Shown here: positions 51,740 through 60,595 of the stretch, piece by piece
Layout: each line of letters starts with the position of its first letter
How positions within the stretch are numbered: the first letter of the stretch is position 1
Notes under the pieces: model-generated
Database searches by the model: none
What the model saw: only the letters and a program-made list of their open reading frames with translations
Told to the model about the DNA's origin: nothing
Program-made: the position numbers and the translations under genes
Source of the DNA: Pseudomonadota bacterium
GTDB taxonomy: Bacteria > Myxococcota > Myxococcia > Myxococcales > Myxococcaceae
DNA length: 64,000 nt
Reading direction: 5' to 3'
Assembly (NCBI GenBank): GCA_023423535.1
Contig: JAFAFL010000041.1
Location: 21,353-85,352, forward strand

Positions 51740-52285
51740 ATGCGGTTCGTGAAGGTCGTGTCGGCGGTGGCGCTGGGGGCGGTCCTAGGGTGCGGCGACG
51801 ATGGTCCGGTGGACCCGGGCAACCCGGACGAGCAGGCCTGCACCGGTCAGATCAGCGGCGCGGGGAGCGGCGTGCTCCAGTCCTGCACCCTCGAGGCCTA
51901 CCGGGTGGGGACGGAGCTGCACCACGACTTCAAGTTCACCGTGCGCTGGAGCGACGGGCAGCTGACCGACGGCTCCATCACCATGATCGGCGAGGGGGAG
52001 CCCGCGCCTGGCCAGTACGGCCTCAGCGGCTTCCAGCAGGTCGCAGGATCGGTGGAGGCGCCGGAGGGGCTGCCCTGCTCGCTGGGCGCGGGGCTGGACG
52101 CGGATCACGGCAGCCTGCTCATGCGCGTGAACACCGTGCCCGAGGGTCAGGACAACGCCGGCGTCACCATGTACCAGTGGATGGGCGGCACCCTGAAGGC
52201 GACCTTCACCGACCCCGAGGGCGGCGGAGACATCTGCCCGGGCGAGCTGCAGCTCGACGCGGAGTTCGGCCCGGCGAAGAAGTAG
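51740..52285 (+). CDS. Predicted lipoprotein, uncharacterised
   Basis: The ATG at 51740 follows GGAGGGA and gives MRFVKVVSAVALGAVLGC, a lipoprotein signal with an acidic spacer (GDDGPVDPGNPDE). The remaining about 160 residues are beta-rich with a few cysteines and no recognised motif. The product is likely attached to the inner leaflet of the outer membrane or to the surface. It is divergent from the TadG-like unit, and the shared 18-bp element lies in the gap. It is convergent with the second TadE gene. Confidence 0.72.
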   Translation: MRFVKVVSAVALGAVLGCGDDGPVDPGNPDEQACTGQISGAGSGVLQSCTLEAYRVGTELHHDFKFTVRWSDGQLTDGSITMIGEGEPAPGQYGLSGFQQVAGSVEAPEGLPCSLGAGLDADHGSLLMRVNTVPEGQDNAGVTMYQWMGGTLKATFTDPEGGGDICPGELQLDAEFGPAKK

Positions 52286-52291
52286 GCCGGC

Positions 52292-53092
52292 CTAGTTGAT
52301 GTTCGTCGGCGAGTTCGGACAGGCCTGACCGTTGAGCATCGCCGGCGTCATCATCCGCATCCGGTACGAGGTGCGGATGGGCGCGAGGTAGTCGCCGATC
52401 AGCGCGCGGGTCCGCATGTGATTGCCCATGGCGCCGGTGAGCGAGGAGCCCTCGCGGGTCCACATCGCGTTGCGCTCGGCCGGCATCAGCGGGTTGTTCG
52501 CCACGTAGGGCATGAGGCCGTAGTAGGCGAGGAACATCCGCGACATCACCCAGTCCGCGAAGGGGATTCGCAGCGGGTACCAGAACACCATGTCCACCTC
52601 GAGCTCCGCGCGCGAGCCGGCGTGGAAACGGTCGTCGAAGTTCGCGTTGTGGTTGGTGACGGTGCGGTCCAGGCGCTTCACGATCCAGACGATGGGCCCG
52701 GTCCGCGGCATGCCGGTGGACGACCGGTCGAAGACGACGCTGTAGCGGTTGCCGGAGCGGAAGCGGAAGGCGGTGGCCAGTCTCGCGCCGTCGTCGGTGC
52801 GCGCGCCGATGGCGGGCAGGAGCGCCGCCACCGCCACGTGCGTCATCACCCGGCAGTCCGCCTGGTTCAGCGAGCCGGCGCGGGTGGCGCGATAGACCGC
52901 GTACTCCGCCATGATCCGGCCGTGCAGCATCATGAAGAGCTGCAGGGTGCCGAGGATGACGAACACCGCGAGCGGCATCGTCAGCGCGGCCTCGACCGCG
53001 GCCTGACCGCGCTGGCGGCGGAAGCGGCGGGCGCGTTCGGCGGAGCGGGCGCTGGGGGCGTTCGTCACGGTGTGGCCGGTGGGCTGCTGCAT
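52292..53092 (-). CDS. TadE-like pilin-related protein
   Basis: The start at 53092 (MQQPTGHTVTNAPSARSAER) has a ribosome site GGAGACC just upstream; an ATG 12 nt earlier has none. A basic N-terminal segment leads to GQAAVEAALTMPLAVFVILG, the TadE-type Gly-Gln with a Glu (E34) before one membrane helix. The remaining about 210 residues are extracytoplasmic and end TPAMLNGQACPNSPTNIN, with two cysteines. It is a single-gene unit next to the other TadE/TadG genes and shares their upstream element. Pilus function is inferred from the family only. Confidence 0.8.
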   Translation of the reverse strand: MQQPTGHTVTNAPSARSAERARRFRRQRGQAAVEAALTMPLAVFVILGTLQLFMMLHGRIMAEYAVYRATRAGSLNQADCRVMTHVAVAALLPAIGARTDDGARLATAFRFRSGNRYSVVFDRSSTGMPRTGPIVWIVKRLDRTVTNHNANFDDRFHAGSRAELEVDMVFWYPLRIPFADWVMSRMFLAYYGLMPYVANNPLMPAERNAMWTREGSSLTGAMGNHMRTRALIGDYLAPIRTSYRMRMMTPAMLNGQACPNSPTNIN

Positions 53093-53141
53093 GGAGGTCT
53101 CCATGATCGGCGGGCATTGTGGCCGATCTGGCGGCGGCGCA

Positions 53142-53159
53142 CGCATCGGTCAGGTGGAC
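53142..53159. promoter_or_regulatory. 18-bp element, copy 2, upstream of the second TadE gene
   Basis: This is identical to the element at 51513-51530 and in the same orientation relative to its minus-strand target gene. Here it also lies 84 nt upstream of ileS on the other strand, but the shared context of the two copies is the TadE/TadG genes. Confidence 0.55.
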
Positions 53160-53243
53160 CGGCGTTGTGGGCGGGTGTCGTACAGCGAGGGCGCGCGGGC
53201 GTTGTTGAAGGGCCGCGGCTCCGGTGTTACGCGCCCCTACATC

Positions 53244-56159
53244 ATGTCCGAGTACAAGGACTCGCTGAACCTCCCCCGTACCGAGTTCCCGATGAAGGGG
53301 AACCTCGCGCAGCTCGAACCGAAGATGCTCGCCTGGTGGGCGGAGCACAAGACGTACGAGGCGCTCGTCGAGAAGACGCGCGACGCCGAGCCGTTCGTGC
53401 TCCACGACGGCCCGCCCTACGCGAACGGGCACCTCCACGCCGGCCACGCGCTGAACAAGATCCTCAAGGACATCGTGGTGAAGTTCCGGAACCAGACCGG
53501 ACGTCACACCGAGTTCGTGCCCGGCTGGGACACGCACGGCCTGCCCATCGAGCAGGCGGTGGAGAAGCGGCTCGCGAGCAAGAAGATCGACAAGCGCACC
53601 CTCTCGCGCGAGGCCCTGCTCGAGCAGTGCCGGGCCTACGCGCTCGAGTTCGTGGACGTGCAGCGCGAGGAGTTCAAGCGGCTCGGCGTGTTCGCCCGGT
53701 GGGACGAGCCGTACGTCACGCTCTCCTTCGACTACGAGGCGCAGCAGATCCGCGAGCTGGGCAAGTTCGCGAAGCGCGGCCTCATGTACCGGCGCAAGAA
53801 GCCCGTGTACTGGTGCATCACCGACCAGACCGCGCTCGCCGAGGCCGAGGTCGAGTACGCCGACCACGAGAGCCCGTCGGTGTACGTGGCGATGGACGCG
53901 GTGGCGGGTGAGCAGAGCGCCTCGTCGCCGAAGCTGCCCGAGGGCGTGCGCGGCAAGCGGGTCCGCTTCGTCATCTGGACCACCACGCCCTGGACGCTGC
54001 CCGCGAACCTCGCGATCGCGGTGCACCCGGAGCTCGAGTACGTGTTCTACGCGCTCGGCTCGGATTCAGTTTTGGTCCTCGCGAAGGAGCTTTTGCCTTC
54101 GGTGCTCGCGGCGATCGCGCCGGGCGAGCTGAAGGAGAAGCAGGTCACCGCGGGTGGGGCTTCCTTTGATGCGGCGGTGCTGGCGGATCCCTCGCGGGTG
54201 CTGGGCTATGCGCTGGGCCGGGACCTCGAGGGGCTGCGGTATGCGCACCCGTTCCTCGACCGCGAGTCGCCCGTCATCCTCGGCGAGCACGTGACGCTGG
54301 AGGCGGGTACCGGCCTCGTGCACACCGCGCCCGGACACGGCCAGGAGGACTACGAGGTCGGCCTGCGCTACGGGCTCGACGTGTACAACCCGGTGAAGAA
54401 CGACGGGCGGTACGACGAGACTGTCGGCGCGGGGCTCGCGGGGCAGAAGGTGTGGGACGCCAACGCGACGATCTCGCAGCTGCTGCACGACAAGGGCGCG
54501 CTGCTCAATGCGCTCGGCGAGAAGCTCAAGCACAGCTACCCGCACTGCTGGCGCTGCCACAAGCCGATCATCTTTGCCGGCACGTGGCAGTGGTTCATCG
54601 CGCTGGACAAGCCGATGGCCGGCGCTCCGGGCGACAAGACGCTGCGGCAGAGCGCGCTGCACCAGATCGACCACGCGGTGCAGTGGATCCCGAAGTGGGG
54701 GCGCGACCGCATCTACAACATGCTCGAGAACCGGCCGGACTGGACGATCAGCCGGCAGCGCCAGTGGGGCGTGCCCATCCCCGTCGTCTATTGCGAGGCG
54801 GACGGGTGCGGTGAGTCGGTGGTCTCGCACGAGCTGATGGACCGCGTGGCCGCCGAGGTGGAGAAGCAGGGCGTCGCGGTCTGGTACTCGGAGCCGGCGG
54901 CGAAGTTCCTGCCGGAGGGGTTCGCCTGCCCGAAGTGCGGCGGTCGTTCGTTCCGCAAGGAGACGGACATCCTCGACGTGTGGTTCGACAGCGCGTGCTC
55001 GTTCGCCGCGGTGGCGGAGAAGCGGCCGGGGATGCGCGTGCCGGTGGACCTCTACCTCGAGGGTTCGGATCAGCACCGAGGCTGGTTCCACTCGTCGCTG
55101 CTGGTGGGCGTGGGGACGCGCGACATCGCGCCCTACAAGGCGGTGCTCACCCACGGCTTCGTGGTGGATGGTCAGGGCCGCAAGATGTCCAAGAGCGAGG
55201 GCAACACCGTCGCCCCCGAGCAGGTCATCAAGCAGTACGGCGCCGAGGTGCTCCGGTTGTGGGTCGCGTCGTCGGACTACCGCGACGACGTGCGGCTCTC
55301 GGACCAGATCCTCAAGGGCCTGAGCGAGGCCTACCGGAAGATCCGCAACACGCTGCGGTACGCGCTCTCCAACCTGTACGACTTCGATCCGGCGCGGGAT
55401 TCGGTGCCGCGCTCGGAGCTCTTGCCTTTGGACGCGTGGGCGGATGCGCGGATGGACGGGCTCGTCGAGCGCGTGCGCAAGGCGTACGAGTCCTACGAGT
55501 TCCACCTCGTGCACCACAGCGTGGTGGACTTCTGCGCGATGGACCTCTCGGCCATCTACTTCGACATCCTCAAGGACCGTCTGTATTCGTCGAAGCCCGC
55601 GTCGCATGAGCGGCGCAGCGCGCAGACGGTGCTCTACCGGATCGCTCGGGACCTCATCCGGCTGCTCGCGCCGGTGATGAGCTTCACCGCCGAGGAGGCC
55701 TGGCAGAACCTGCCCGGCGCGACCGCGGAGGCGAAGAGCGTGTTCCTCGCCGGGTTCCCGTCGGAGAAGGAGAGCGCGGCGTCTGCGGAGCTGATGGAGC
55801 GGTTCGAGAAGCTGCTCGCGGTGCGCGAGGGCGTGCAGGGCATCCTCGAGGTCGCGCGGCGGGAGAAGCAGATCGGCTCGTCGGTCGAAGCCCGGATCGT
55901 GCTGCACGCGGAGGGCGCGCTGGGTGAGTTGCTCCGGAAGCACGCGCGTGAGCTGCCGGCGCTGTTCATCGTGTCGCAGGTGGATCTCGTCGAGGCCGTA
56001 CCGGAGGGCGCGCAGGCGCTGTCGGGCGCGGCCGGGAACTTCAGCGCGAAGGTCGAACCCGCTCGCGGTGAGAAGTGCCCGCGCTGCTGGACCTACAGCG
56101 AGGCGGTCGGGAAGAGCGGCCCGGTGTGTGAGAGGTGCCAGGCGGCGCTGGCGGCGTAG
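53244..56159 (+). CDS. ileS: Isoleucine-tRNA ligase
   Basis: The 971-residue enzyme attaches isoleucine to tRNA(Ile). The ATG at 53244 gives MSEYKDSLNLPRTEFPMKGN, the usual N-terminus; upstream open frame is not used. The class I signature HLHAGH is at 63-68 (HIGH box) and KMSKS at 647-651. The editing domain and the WNLPG-type anticodon-binding region are in place, and a C-terminal zinc finger (CPRC...CERC, about 948-966) is complete. A predicted helical protein gene follows 9 nt after the stop. Confidence 0.98.
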   Translation: MSEYKDSLNLPRTEFPMKGNLAQLEPKMLAWWAEHKTYEALVEKTRDAEPFVLHDGPPYANGHLHAGHALNKILKDIVVKFRNQTGRHTEFVPGWDTHGLPIEQAVEKRLASKKIDKRTLSREALLEQCRAYALEFVDVQREEFKRLGVFARWDEPYVTLSFDYEAQQIRELGKFAKRGLMYRRKKPVYWCITDQTALAEAEVEYADHESPSVYVAMDAVAGEQSASSPKLPEGVRGKRVRFVIWTTTPWTLPANLAIAVHPELEYVFYALGSDSVLVLAKELLPSVLAAIAPGELKEKQVTAGGASFDAAVLADPSRVLGYALGRDLEGLRYAHPFLDRESPVILGEHVTLEAGTGLVHTAPGHGQEDYEVGLRYGLDVYNPVKNDGRYDETVGAGLAGQKVWDANATISQLLHDKGALLNALGEKLKHSYPHCWRCHKPIIFAGTWQWFIALDKPMAGAPGDKTLRQSALHQIDHAVQWIPKWGRDRIYNMLENRPDWTISRQRQWGVPIPVVYCEADGCGESVVSHELMDRVAAEVEKQGVAVWYSEPAAKFLPEGFACPKCGGRSFRKETDILDVWFDSACSFAAVAEKRPGMRVPVDLYLEGSDQHRGWFHSSLLVGVGTRDIAPYKAVLTHGFVVDGQGRKMSKSEGNTVAPEQVIKQYGAEVLRLWVASSDYRDDVRLSDQILKGLSEAYRKIRNTLRYALSNLYDFDPARDSVPRSELLPLDAWADARMDGLVERVRKAYESYEFHLVHHSVVDFCAMDLSAIYFDILKDRLYSSKPASHERRSAQTVLYRIARDLIRLLAPVMSFTAEEAWQNLPGATAEAKSVFLAGFPSEKESAASAELMERFEKLLAVREGVQGILEVARREKQIGSSVEARIVLHAEGALGELLRKHARELPALFIVSQVDLVEAVPEGAQALSGAAGNFSAKVEPARGEKCPRCWTYSEAVGKSGPVCERCQAALAA

Positions 56160-56168
56160 AGCGATCGC

Positions 56169-57512
56169 GTGCCACCGCCCTTCGCTTTCGAGGATTGGGT
56201 GCGGTGGCTCCGCCTCGGGCGCGGGCTCGCGGTGGTGCACGCGCAGTACGTGGCGCAGGTGGAGCCGGAGCGGACACGCGAGGCAGTGCTCGATGCGTGT
56301 GTCCATTTCACGGGCTACGACCCTCAGGGCGAGGACGGACGGGCGCCCTTCCTCTTCGACGTGCTCGTCGCGACCGGTCTGCGGGATGCGTTGGAGCCCG
56401 CGCTCTTTCGAGCGCTCGAAGCGCCGGCCGGGGATGAGCGCGACCTGCAGCAGCTCATCGACCTCGTCGAACTCTTCGCGTTCGATGGCAGCGCGGATGC
56501 GGTCCCGGCGCTCGCACAGTGTTTCAGGCGCCACGGCGGCGGAGCAGATGAAACGGGGTCGCGGGAGTGGGTGAGGGTCGGCGGGCCCGAGGCGCTGCTC
56601 GAGGTCGCTCGCGTCGTCGGCTGCCGACTTCAGGGCGAGGGCACGTGGACGGACGCGCAGGTGCTGGACATCGCGGAGGCCCACTGGGGCCTGAGCCCCG
56701 ATTCGGAATTACTCGCGTCCGCTGCCCGCCGGGAGCCGGTCATCCGCCGGTACGTCGACTCCGTAGCCGCGCAGCGCGAGCGCTGGAAGCGGGTCGAGCA
56801 GAAGCGTGAGCCCGACCCGCTCCCGTTCCCCGCGACCCTTGAAGGCCTGGTGGGCGCGCTGCCGATGATTGCGCGGACGCGACGGCGGTTCCTGCTCTGG
56901 TGGTGGTGCCGTGAAGCCGCGGAGCCTGAGCGGATCCGCGCAGCCGAGGCTCTGTCGACGACGACCGACACGGAGCTTCGTCGAGGCCTCTTGCGCGCCT
57001 TCGCCCACGAAGCGTTCCCAGGCAGGCCGGGTGTGCTCCTCGAGGCGACCCGCTCCGATGACGGGGAGACCGCCGCCGCGGCCTGGCGCGCGCTGATGAA
57101 GGTGCAGTCCGAAGAGGTTCGCGCGTTCTCCCTGGAGAGGCTGCAGCGTGCGCCTCCAGACCTCGATGGTCTCAAGGGCCTCGTCCGAAACATGCGGCCC
57201 GAGGACGTGCCAACGGTCGCCGGGGCGCTTGCGGCTTCGGACGAGCGGGAGGACCTGCACGACGCTTTCATGCGCGTGCTCGATGTGGCGGACGAGCAGG
57301 AGGGTGCGGCGTGGCTCTCCCCGCTCCTGTGGGACGCCTTCGAGCGGGAACCGTGCAGCAGCTGCCGGCACAGCGCCTTCCGCCACCTGCGGAAGCTCGG
57401 GGCGCTCACGCCGGACGTCGTATGGGAGAGCCGCTTCGATGCGGAGCTCGACCTGCGCGCGGATGCTCACGAGGCCATGCGCTTGTCGTCGCCGTCACGT
57501 TCGGGGCCGTAA
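56169..57512 (+). CDS. Uncharacterised helical-repeat-like protein
   Basis: Reading from GTG 56169 gives a soluble 447-residue protein built almost entirely of helices with short turns. The spacing of pairs such as DAVPALAQCFRRHGG and ALLEVARVVGCRLQG suggests HEAT- or TPR-like repeats. RRRFLLWWWCREAAEPERIR is an unusual aromatic segment near the middle. A short cysteine pair (PCSSCRHS) lies near the end. No catalytic motif is visible. It starts 9 nt after ileS, so it is probably translated from the same message, but a functional link to isoleucine charging is unproven. Confidence 0.68.
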   Translation: MPPPFAFEDWVRWLRLGRGLAVVHAQYVAQVEPERTREAVLDACVHFTGYDPQGEDGRAPFLFDVLVATGLRDALEPALFRALEAPAGDERDLQQLIDLVELFAFDGSADAVPALAQCFRRHGGGADETGSREWVRVGGPEALLEVARVVGCRLQGEGTWTDAQVLDIAEAHWGLSPDSELLASAARREPVIRRYVDSVAAQRERWKRVEQKREPDPLPFPATLEGLVGALPMIARTRRRFLLWWWCREAAEPERIRAAEALSTTTDTELRRGLLRAFAHEAFPGRPGVLLEATRSDDGETAAAAWRALMKVQSEEVRAFSLERLQRAPPDLDGLKGLVRNMRPEDVPTVAGALAASDEREDLHDAFMRVLDVADEQEGAAWLSPLLWDAFEREPCSSCRHSAFRHLRKLGALTPDVVWESRFDAELDLRADAHEAMRLSSPSRSGP

Positions 57513-57550
57513 GCGGTCGCAGCCGTACCCGGGCGAGGCTCCTCAGCCGA

Positions 57551-58144
57551 TCAAGCCGGCAGCAGGTCCGCGAGGCGCAGCGCGAGGTCGGGCAGCACGG
57601 CCGATTCGACCCGCTCGCTCTCGGCGTAGAGCCGCGGTGCACCGTAGCGGTCGCCGACGAGCACGAACTGCGTCACCGTCCGCGCGCGCACGTCGATCAG
57701 CCAGTACTCGCGCACGCCGTTGCGCTCGTAGATGGCCTTCTTCTCGCCGCGGTCCCGGGATGCGGTGGATGTGGAGAGCGTCTCCACGATGAGGTCCGGT
57801 ACGACCTTCAAGAAGCGGCCGGTTTCTGGCGGCGGGCCGGCCTGAAACCGTTCTGTCGAAACGAAGGCGTGGTCCGGCTCGACCACATCGCCGGAAGGGA
57901 GTTCGAAGCCCTGGCTCGAGTCACAAGTGAGTCCGAGCCGTCGCTGGTTCACGTGGGTGAAGAGCGCGCTCTGCAATGCGCTCCCGAGCACGCCGTGTGG
58001 CCAGCCAGCAGGAGGCGTCATGACGATTCGCCCATTCAGCAACTCGTAGTGGTTCGGGTCGCCGGAGCGCGCAGACGTGTCGACCCAGCGCGCGAACTCT
58101 TCGCCGCTGACGTACGTGGTCGACTCGAAGCTCACCTGGCTCAT
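57551..58144 (-). CDS. Uma2-family PD-(D/E)XK endonuclease
   Basis: The 197-residue protein shows the Uma2 (DUF820) layout: E34 in HYELLNGRIV, VEPDHAFV (D91), PDLIVETLS (E121) and the lysines of RGEKKAIYERNGVREYW. This is a restriction-endonuclease-like fold. The family is common in cyanobacteria and myxobacteria, often as isolated genes with no known partner, and its biological role is unclear. Here it is a single minus-strand gene between the helical protein and a strong terminator. Confidence 0.86.
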   Translation of the reverse strand: MSQVSFESTTYVSGEEFARWVDTSARSGDPNHYELLNGRIVMTPPAGWPHGVLGSALQSALFTHVNQRRLGLTCDSSQGFELPSGDVVEPDHAFVSTERFQAGPPPETGRFLKVVPDLIVETLSTSTASRDRGEKKAIYERNGVREYWLIDVRARTVTQFVLVGDRYGAPRLYAESERVESAVLPDLALRLADLLPA

Positions 58145-58187
58145 CGGCTTCGAAGTTAAGCACGTCCGAGCGCCTGGACACGCAGAA

Positions 58188-58217
58188 GCCCTCTCCTCCG
58201 TGGTGGGAGGAGAGGGC
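58188..58217 (-). terminator. Terminator of the DUF3618/holin-X operon
   Basis: GCCCTCTCCTCC and GGAGGAGAGGGC form a perfect 12-bp stem with a 6-nt loop. It lies 34 nt downstream of the stop of the DUF3618-like gene on the minus strand. A short TTCT follows on that strand instead of a long T tract. Confidence 0.7.
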
Positions 58218-58251
58218 CGTCTTGCGTCACGCTGCGCCGAGGCGCGCGTTC

Positions 58252-59637
58252 CTAGTGCCGCGTCGCACCCCCGTCATCGAGCGGCGCGAACTTCGGCAGC
58301 GGCTCCTCGTCGTCCGGGGAGGCGGTGACGATGCCGCGGTCGCCCACGCCCACCGAGCCGCCGCCGTAGCCGGCCTGCTCGCTCGAGCGATCCACCTCGG
58401 CCTCGAAGGAGCTGCCGTAGGAGCCGCCCTCGCTCGACGCGTGGTAGGTCGTGCCCGAGGTCACCGTGTCGTGCTTCCACTGGGTGTTGCCGCTCTCGCT
58501 CGACTCCTCGCTGGAGCCGGCGCTCGAGCCCGCCGAGACGCCGCCCGTCTCGCTCACCACCGCGGCCTTGATCTCACCCGCCGCGGTGCCGACCTTCGCG
58601 CCCACCTCGTGCGCGAGGTGCTCGGCCCGCTCCTCCACCTGGCCCCCGAGCCCCTGCAGCCGGTCGCGCGCCTTGTCCTTCAGCGGCTGCAGCGCCTGAC
58701 GTTCGCGCTCGGTCACCGGCATCAGCGACCCGAGGAACGCCCCCGCCGCCATCGCCGCGAAGGCCCAGATGCCGGGGTGCTCGTCCGCGTTGCGCCGCAC
58801 GTCGTACCGCGAGGGGATGTGGTCCCACGCGTTGGAGAACGCATGGCCCGCCTTCGAGCGGAACTGGCCGAGGTTCTCCTTCATCCGCCCGGACTGCTCG
58901 TGCATCCGGCCGCCCATGTCGCCGCGCCGCTGGTCGAGGTTCTCCTTCAGGTGGCCGGCCCGCTCCTGCACGCGCTCCTTCACGTTGCCCGCCGCGCCCG
59001 CCACGCGCTCCTTCATGTGCAAGGCCTTGTCCGACAGGCGCTCCTTCAGCCCCGGGCCCTCGTCCTCGTTCGCGCCGGCGTTGAAGTCCGCCGACGAGGA
59101 GGTGTCCACCTCGGAGGAGCTCTCGTACCGCGTGCCGTAGTCGTAGTTCTGGCCCGCGGTGTAGCCGCCGGTCCCGTAGAACTCCGCGCCGTACTGCTGA
59201 CCGTACCCGCTGCCGTACTGCTGTGCGCCGTAGCCGGTGTAGCCGGGGGGCGCGTGCGTGGCGGTGTACTCGTCGTAGGGCCGGTCGAAGCCGCGCCACT
59301 CACTGTCGTGACGCGCGTCGCGGGTCTTCTTGCCGACCATCCGTCCGGCGATCGTCCCCACCACGCCGCCGATGAATCCGAGCGCCCAGGGGCTGTCCAG
59401 CAACCTGTCCTTCATCACGTCCGTCCTTTCTCGCACCTCGTGCCTGGCGCGCTCCTTCAGCACCATCGCCCGGTCCTTCGCTTCGTGACGCGCCCGGTCC
59501 TTCAGGTCGTCCTTCCGCTCCGTCAGCCGCGCCTTCACGTAGTCGCCGGTCGCCCGCCGCGAGAGCTCGAGCGCGACGTCCGTCAGGCGTGACCGTGCCG
59601 TTCGAATTTCACGCTCTGCATCGTTCCTTTCGCCCAT
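58252..59637 (-). CDS. DUF3618-like membrane protein with low-complexity Tyr/Gly region
   Basis: The start at 59637 follows AAGGAGG and gives MGERNDAEREIRTARSRLTD, a DUF3618-like opening. In 461 residues: an amphipathic charged helix rich in Arg, Lys and Asp (about 30-80), TM1 (84-101), a Tyr/Gly/Gln low-complexity stretch (121-171), LEA-like helical repeats containing KERV/KENL units (196-262), TM2 (289-306), and a long Ser/Glu/Gly tail (350-460). It overlaps the holin-X gene by 55 nt. It probably senses or shields the membrane; the role is not known. Confidence 0.72.
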   Translation of the reverse strand: MGERNDAEREIRTARSRLTDVALELSRRATGDYVKARLTERKDDLKDRARHEAKDRAMVLKERARHEVRERTDVMKDRLLDSPWALGFIGGVVGTIAGRMVGKKTRDARHDSEWRGFDRPYDEYTATHAPPGYTGYGAQQYGSGYGQQYGAEFYGTGGYTAGQNYDYGTRYESSSEVDTSSSADFNAGANEDEGPGLKERLSDKALHMKERVAGAAGNVKERVQERAGHLKENLDQRRGDMGGRMHEQSGRMKENLGQFRSKAGHAFSNAWDHIPSRYDVRRNADEHPGIWAFAAMAAGAFLGSLMPVTERERQALQPLKDKARDRLQGLGGQVEERAEHLAHEVGAKVGTAAGEIKAAVVSETGGVSAGSSAGSSEESSESGNTQWKHDTVTSGTTYHASSEGGSYGSSFEAEVDRSSEQAGYGGGSVGVGDRGIVTASPDDEEPLPKFAPLDDGGATRH

Positions 59638-60050
59638 TCCTTGTCCTCCTTGAGGGTTCGAATCGTCTGCTCGGGGTAGATGGTCTGCGCCCGCTTCTTC
59701 GCCCACAGCCCGGCGCCCGCGGCCACGGCGCCGAAGAGCACCGTGACGATCAGCGCGGAGAGCCACACCGGCATCAGCAGCGCGCCCACCGCGATGAGGA
59801 ACGCGCCGAACGCCAGCAGCGCCGTGTGCGCGAACAGGCCCGCCGCGCCGAAGCCCGCGCCCGCCTTCGCCGCCTTCTTTCCTTCGACCCGCAGCTCCGC
59901 CTTCGCGAGCCGGACCTCCTCGGCGATGAGCAGCTTTCCGTTCTGCACCAGGTCGGAGATGAGCTCGCCCGTGCTCTTCGCGGAGAGCCCGTCACCTTCG
60001 GCGCGGCCGGTGGGCCGGTGCACGCCGTACTCCTCGTCTTGCCAGTTCAT
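59583..60050 (-). CDS. Phage holin-X / DUF1469-family membrane protein
   Basis: The 155-residue protein has a charged N-terminal region (about 1-55) including LISDLVQNGKLLIAEEVRLA and KAELRVEGKKAAKAG, the signature of the so-called holin-X/DUF1469 family. Two adjacent membrane helices follow (about 66-90 and 94-115), and then a basic C-terminal tail. Despite the name, chromosomal copies in such operons are not phage lysis genes. It lies between the DUF3618-like gene (55-nt overlap) and the small membrane gene upstream (10 nt apart). Confidence 0.78.
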   Translation of the reverse strand: MNWQDEEYGVHRPTGRAEGDGLSAKSTGELISDLVQNGKLLIAEEVRLAKAELRVEGKKAAKAGAGFGAAGLFAHTALLAFGAFLIAVGALLMPVWLSALIVTVLFGAVAAGAGLWAKKRAQTIYPEQTIRTLKEDKEWAKGTMQSVKFERHGHA

Positions 60051-60060
60051 GCACCCCTCC

Positions 60061-60441
60061 TCACTTGAGCAGCCGCGCGCCGAGGAACCCGGCCGCGAAG
60101 CAGCTGGCGAGCAGGAGGCCCGGCCGCTGCTTCAGCTCGTTGAACGCCATGCCCGCGAGCTCGTCCGCCCGCTTGCCTTCGATCATCCCCTCCGCGCGCC
60201 GCACGTACCCGGACAGCTGGGTGAAGATCTGACCCTCCGGTCCCTCGCTCTTCTGCCCGAGGTCCTCGAGGTTCTTCGCCAGCTGCTCGAACCGCGAGAC
60301 GAGCTGGTCCTTCTGCGCGTCCGCCTTGTCCGCGAGCTTCCGCTTCGCCGCCTCGCCCGCGTGGTGAGCCTTCGCCTTCACCTCGTCCAGCCGGCCACCG
60401 CCCTGATCGGCCGAGCCGACAGTCTCGTACGCCTCCTCCAT
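60061..60441 (-). CDS. Small tail-anchored helical protein
   Basis: The ATG at 60441 has AGGGAGG about 5 nt upstream; an extension to 60537 is rejected. The 126-residue product is mostly a long, charged helix (residues 1-100, KAHHAGEAAKRKLADKADAQ, FEQLAKNLEDLGQKS) with one C-terminal membrane helix (107-125, LLLASCFAAGFLGARLL). This resembles DUF883/ElaB-type tail-anchored proteins. It is the first gene of the three-gene holin-X operon and may help hold the others at the membrane. Confidence 0.72.
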   Translation of the reverse strand: MEEAYETVGSADQGGGRLDEVKAKAHHAGEAAKRKLADKADAQKDQLVSRFEQLAKNLEDLGQKSEGPEGQIFTQLSGYVRRAEGMIEGKRADELAGMAFNELKQRPGLLLASCFAAGFLGARLLK

Positions 60442-60595
60442 CGCTGCCTCCCTGTGTTCTTGGAGATTACGGAGTGAACGTTGGGCACCTTCCGCCCGGC
60501 GAACAGACGACGCGGTGAGGCTGCCTGCCCTGCGCACGAACGGGACTGCGCCTCTGGTTGTTCGCCTGCGCGGGTCCGGGTTACACGGAACGGCG

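Noticed and set aside
53093..53243. A T-box or other leader controlling ileS
   Set aside because: No stem I or antiterminator-like structure was recognised, and such leaders are rare in this phylum.
59583..60050. A phage lysis holin
   Set aside because: It belongs to the chromosomal holin-X/DUF1469 type, with no endolysin or other phage gene near it.
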